Of a stretch of DNA of 64,000 bases, positions 59,301 to 64,000 are shown piece by piece (within the stretch, counting starts at the first letter, position 1; every line of letters starts with the position of its first letter). The notes under the pieces are model-generated. The model did not search any database. It was not told the DNA's origin and worked only from the letters and a program-made list of their open reading frames with translations. The translations under genes and the position numbers were made by a program. Source of the DNA: Vitrella brassicaformis (Eukaryota; Sar; Vitrellaceae); contig CDMY01000420.1 of NCBI GenBank assembly GCA_001179505.1, positions 1 to 64,000 of the forward strand, in the 5' to 3' direction.

Positions 59301-62300
59301 ACAGGCGCAGGGCAGATGCCAGATGATATGCGATGCGCATTGAAGTGTCTGTCTGTCTGTCTGTGTGTGTGTGTCTGTCCTGTCTCTCTGTAGGTGTTGG
59401 TAGAGATGGACGAGCGGCAAGCGAGAGGTAAATGCTCACTGGTGAGCACGGCAGACAGACAGACACCCTGACCGACAAACAACACCAACACTCCTATCCA
59501 TCCCCAGCCACGGCCAACGATGGATGGTGTCTGTCCAACAGAGGCCCATCGGCAAGGCAAGACAGTGCCCCTGGCGGAGAGGGAAGCCGTCGTATCGGCC
59601 CTTGCCGTGCTCGAAATGGTAGGCCCAACACAACACACCTCAGCCTTCTTTTCATGTCCTTGTGTGTGTGTGTGTGTGTGTGGTCAGTGCCTGGCCCATT
59701 CCGAGTACAATTTCCACGCCAGGTTCCTGAGTCTGCTCATCTACAGCCACTTGGGGCTTGGTGCGGCCGCCCAGTCCTTCATCGTCAAGCTCGACTTCAA
59801 GAACGTCCAGTACGAGGCACTCGGATACACGCTCTTCGACACATACTTGGACTCCGCCATGATGTAACCAACCCCTACACCACCCTCCACACACACACAC
59901 ACACACGCGCAACACGCAATACATTCACAACGACTTATCTGTGTGTCTTTCTTTATCTCCGTGTGTTGAATGATGTGATTGTGATGCAGCCCCGAGGCTC
60001 TGGAGGTGTGCAAGGAGATGTGTGAGTTGGAGGCCGACTTCTACCGGCAGACGCAGGACGCCATGCAGAATGCATACGAGCACGAGAGCTACGGCAGGGT
60101 CGCCGACTTCACCGCGGCACTCGACAGGATGAAGCGGTCCATGCAGCCCGTCAGGGCCGAGGTCATGGAGGGCCTCATGAACCTGCAGCAGGCACTGGGG
60201 GACACCTCCCAGGGCGACGGGTTTGGCGACATGGCGCTGCTCGTGCAGAAGGACATGCCAATGCTCAGGAAACACGCCGGTGGGTCGGGTGTTTCCAGAC
60301 AGACAGACAGACAGATGGTTCATCGTTTGTCGTTTCCCTCCCTCCCTGTGTGTCGTTGTGTTGCTTGCAGGGATGTCGTTGTCTTGGTACCAGCTGAATC
60401 AGGACCGGCAGGTGCATCTGAGGTGCACCTCCGTCCCCCCCTTCCCAGCGCTGCCGCCCTCACCGCCCCCATCCCTCACATCAGTCATCCCACCTGCCAC
60501 CTTCATCTCCCACCCCCCCACACACACCCAACCACAACACACACAGACACAGCCAACGGCAACCGGCGCCACGAAGACATCATCAGCAGGAGATGACGAC
60601 CACGCGAGCAGCAGCAGCCGGGGCAGCCACAGTGACAACGACGGGGGTGTGGCCAGCACCATCCGTAAGGTGCCGCCGGTGAGGTGCGCGTCTGTGCCAA
60701 TGCCTGTGGTGCCTCCTGTGGCTGCGGCCGAGGGTTATGGGGGCTTTGTGAGCCTCTTCCTGCCCAGGTTTCAGGAGATGCCGGCTTGCCTTAAGTGAGG
60801 GAGGGAGTGGCCGGCCAGGGAAGGGAGGGAGGGGAGGCAGGAGGGGTGCTGTGCTGTGTGTGCTGGAGAGAGTGGTGTGGTGTGGGTGTATGTGTGTGTA
60901 TGGCTTGATGCAGGATGTGGGCGACTGCGTTGTCGATAGTGTGTCTGCTGTACGAGAAAGACCTGGACGAGGCGTCAAGGATGCTCAGCGACCTCCGACA
61001 CCTCATGGCCATCACAGGTGTGTACCACACACACAGACAAATACACACACATTGCCAGGAAGACTCTTTCCCCCGTCTGATCCACATTCACCCACTCGTC
61101 AGGCATCATCCAGGCCCAGCAGCCTCTCCCCAGGCCAGAGCATGACACAGCCTTGCCATCACCGCCCACCGACGACACCGACAGCACGTCAGCAGCAGCT
61201 GCAGCCGATGCCGCAGATTCGACGGACGGCACTGCCCCTGCACCGTGCAGCAGGTTGTGGTGGGGCGATGACGCCCACGGGATCAGCTCCCCACCACCGC
61301 CGTGGGACACTACATCTGGAGAGCCATCGGGCAGAGACAAAGCGGTGAGTGAAAGCAAACGAACAGGGCATATGGCTGTGTGTCAGTCATATTTGGTTTG
61401 TCTGTCTTTGACCCGTGCGTGTGCGGCACGTGACTGGCAGTTTTGGCGGATGACCTATCTGTGTCTGGATGTCGCCCATCGGGTGCTGGAGGCGTGTGGG
61501 CCGTCCCATCCCAACGGCAGCACTAGCAGCAGCAGCAGCCGCCCACCACCGAAGCCCTCCCCCGCCCCTGCCTCCACTGCCCCCCTGGCAGCGTCCAGCT
61601 CCTCATCCCTATCGCTCGCAGACGGCCCCGACCCATCACACACACACCGATCTCCAGCCGTTGATGACGTGTCGGTGCGGGCGGGGTCGACTTGGGAGGA
61701 TGTGGAGAGGGGGCTGGAGGTCCTCACGCAACTGCTGCCTGGTCAGGCCTGACATCAGGGATTCTGCTGTGTGTGGTGGCGGAGCACTTGGAGCTGCTTG
61801 GCTGTGCGTGTGTATGCGTGTGGTGTGGTGCAGATGTGATGAGGATAGGTGGTGGGCTGGAGACTGCGGATGAGAGCAAAGGCAAGGAGGCGGGCGGGAC
61901 GGCTGAGGCCGCTGGTGGTGGTGGTGGTGGTGATGCGGCAGTGGGGCGGTTCCAGCGCTTCATGTGGGATGAGGGCGGGTGCACAGGTGCGGTGGGCTGA
62001 GCTGAACACACAGCAGGCGACGCGACCAGTGATTGCAATGATGTGCCGTCCCGTCTCCGTTTCTTGTCTTGGTTCAGGTTGCAGCCGTTTCCTGCTGGGT
62101 CCGCTGCTGTTTGTGACGGCCCTCTTCCCCTGGATCGCACAGACCATGCCCAGGGCGCGCAAAGACAAAGACAAATCCGCCGTGAGCACAATAAATAGCC
62201 ATAAACAATGGCCATGCCGATGACAGACAGCATCACAGGACGTTTCTCTCTTGGTCCCGGCTGCGTTGGTTGCTCTGTCTGGTTGCTCTCGTGTCAGGGT

Positions 62301-62814
62301 CCGTCTGCCGTCCATGCGGCCCGCATTGCCTTCAAGGGTTGCATCACGGCCTATGTGTCGGAGCTGACGCGGCTGTCGACCATCCTCGGCAGGGCGCGCC
62401 AGGCGATGGCCGACAAGCCGAGCGACGCACCGACAGGGGGGCTGTTCCCGGACCAGGGGGAGCTTACCAAGGTAGGTGACCACCAACACGCTGTTGTGTG
62501 TGTATGTATGTGTGTGGGTGGGTGCTGGTCGGTCAGGAGTTGGATGTCTATCGACGTTCGGTGGCCACTCAGATACTCAGCTCACAGAGGCAGCAGCTGC
62601 ATAGGCTCAATGAGGTCAGCCAGCCAGCCAGCCACTTGGTGCGGGCGGTGCCATGGATGAGATGAGTGGACGGACGGACGGATGGATGGAAGGCACATAT
62701 CATCCCGGCGTGTCGTGCGCCTCTCTCTTTGTTTGCATCTGTATGGCCGTGTGTTGTGTGCAGTTGGTCCAGAAGAGGCTGCAGGTGCTCAGGAAGATCA
62801 CTTTCAAGCCCTGA
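56359..62814 (+). CDS. NAA25: NatB auxiliary subunit NAA25 (Mdm20), TPR protein
   Basis: Twenty-eight exons from 56359-56614 to 62764-62814, phases matching throughout, encode 1,273 aa. The N-terminus is a TPR array (KLCNGTLQKQPHNTTAKALK, ALALQRLGKADEALPLLDEI, then EMCEVAYQQDPDNEELAVAY and MKMSKKFSKPKYLRWSLMAI), matching NAA25 order. Further along are HMSVLRLKGKYAEAL, YAAEFGGSPTCFYELRPYL (animal form FGDKSCCF...LQPYL) and EYNFHARFLSLLIYSHLGLG, all diagnostic. NAA25 anchors the catalytic NAA20 to ribosomes for acetylation of Met-Asp/Glu/Asn N-termini. Three Pro/Ser/Thr/Ala-rich inserts (about 60427-60720, 61103-61344, 61500-61690) make it about 300 residues longer than the human protein. Exons 20-28 after the inserts (LLFVTALFPWIAQ, EL-VYRRSVATQILSSQ) fit the helical C-terminus. 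Confidence 0.9.
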
Positions 62815-64000
62815 GGAGGGTCTATCACCACACCATTCACTCGTGTCGCGGTGGCATCACTAAGCTATCTGTTCATGGCATTTGACGGGACTCTAATCGA
62901 TCCACACGCTCGTCCACTCAGTCACTGGGTGGGAGGTTGACAATTGCGTGCTGTGCCATGACCGTGTGTGCGTGTGTGTACAGCGAGCGAGAGCACTAGC
63001 TGTCTGCCTGTGCGTGAGACAAGCAACCCCTGCGTGGTGACTGCAGATGACGGATCGTTGATGAGCCCTTTTCCACTGAAAGCATTCACCGTAGCATGAT
63101 CTGATCCAGCCACTGTCGCAACGTAGGTCACAATGCTGCCGCCTTCAAGTCAACATACGTACGTCGCTCTTAGCCCACGACCAAGCCCTCCAAGCTACAC
63201 GTGTACAGCACCTTCCTGGCTGCCGTTCACACGTAGCCCGCGCCAGCAGGGCCGGAGGCCAAGAGCGACGCAGACCATCCAGGCTTCATCCACACACACG
63301 CGCCCAGCAGTCAGGCCGACGAACATCCCTCTTACCGAGCCATTCATCCAGTCGCCTCACGCACACTACGGACCAGAAATGAGACAGCCAGGAATTGAGG
63401 CTCACGAAACCATGCGGACGCCACAGGCACCGTCCCCGCCCCGTCTTCTCCCTTGTTGCCCTTTCTGGAGCGGGGCCGAAACGAGGGCTTCCATCCCCTC
63501 ACTTCGGTGCTGCACCGCAAGGACTACAAGAGAGACGACGAGGCAGGGAGGGGCGATAGACAAGAGACATTCAGCCGCCAATCGGATACATACACACACA
63601 TACATGGTGCACAGCGCCTGCCTGCACAACACGGTTGCCCACATCTGGCTCGCCCGAGGGCACACGCACACGCACGGGATTGAAACCATATACGTGATAA
63701 AAACACCGTGCGTGAGATCACGCACTCACTCAGAAACACGCCAATGACCTCGCTGCATTGAATGAATGACCTTCGTTGTGTTGTGTGTGTCAGTGAACGA
63801 AAGTATGTGAGTGGGTGGGTACGGAAAAGCGAAGCGGGCAGGAAAATCGCTGCTCAGGCGGAATGAGAAAGCCTGGCTGTGTGCACCGTCTCACACACGC
63901 ACACACATGGAGAGAGAGAAAAAGGGGGCCGACTTGACGTGACAGGCCCATGCCACTGATCCATCCATGTTACACAGAGACGCAGAGAGATAGAGAAATA
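62815..64000. other. Right-end region without recognised gene
   Basis: 1.2 kb of 3' flank of NAA25 and beyond. The 200-residue open frame at 63133-63747 is His/Thr/Arg-rich, has no splice partner and resembles no family. Short TG/CA and ATCC tracts recur. A gene starting outside the window could end here on either strand, but I see no coding signal. Confidence 0.5.

Noticed and set aside
63133-63747. 204-codon open frame at the right end
   Set aside because: Composition is repeat-like (His/Thr/Arg/Pro), no domain is visible and there is no intron structure like that of all other genes.
1-64000. tRNA, rRNA or spliceosomal RNA genes
   Set aside because: I scanned spacers for cloverleaf arms and conserved box sequences and saw none; a covariance-model search would be decisive.

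Overview
The window is nuclear DNA from a photosynthetic eukaryote, most likely a chromerid alga close to Vitrella brassicaformis (inference; no search was run). Reasons: fourteen intron-rich protein genes with short GT-AG introns (about 40-300 nt); two chlorophyll a/c-type light-harvesting proteins and a violaxanthin de-epoxidase-like protein whose N-termini read as signal peptide, small-residue-A, then F (FVPP, FVAPS, FVVSP), the bipartite presequence of a complex plastid; and a large alveolate-style membrane protein ending in MORN repeats. Spacers and introns are packed with TG/CA, CTGT/ACAG and CCAT/ATGG microsatellites.

Layout. 0.1-1.1 kb (+): unknown 289-aa protein. 2.5-5.7 kb (-): F-box/kelch protein, head-to-head with 5.8-6.7 kb (+), an RBM5/10-type C2H2 zinc-finger protein. 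7.1-20.8 kb (+): one gene of about 62 exons encoding roughly 2,900 aa (signal peptide, cadherin-like beta-sandwich repeats, about eight membrane spans, cytosolic region, MORN repeats, Cys-rich tail). 21.7-24.1 kb (+): four-span membrane protein of unknown function. A 300-N assembly gap follows, then 4.2 kb of repeats without a gene. 28.7-33.9 kb (-): SAPS-domain PP6 regulatory subunit, head-to-head with 34.1-38.5 kb (+), GLE1. 39.0-40.7 kb (-): aspartyl/asparaginyl beta-hydroxylase-like protein, head-to-head with 40.9-43.1 kb (+), VDE-like protein. 43.8-49.8 kb (-): ubiquitin-specific protease. 50.3-51.5 kb (-) and 51.6-52.5 kb (+): two LHC genes sharing a 108-bp divergent promoter. 53.6-56.0 kb (-): disordered basic protein, head-to-head with 56.4-62.8 kb (+), NAA25, the NatB auxiliary subunit. 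62.8-64.0 kb: no gene seen.

The genes form no single pathway. Three are plastid genes (two LHC and the VDE-like protein); the others are housekeeping (mRNA export, protein phosphatase 6, N-terminal acetylation, ubiquitin turnover, splicing). For thirteen of the fourteen genes I built exon chains by hand that hold one open frame across every junction; for the largest gene I checked junction phases over the first ten exons and at selected later ones. The strongest unexplained signals are two homologous introns at the same reading phase in unrelated neighbouring genes (candidate introner elements), the architecture of the giant MORN protein, the repeated head-to-head gene layout and a perfect 30-bp palindrome filling an intron.
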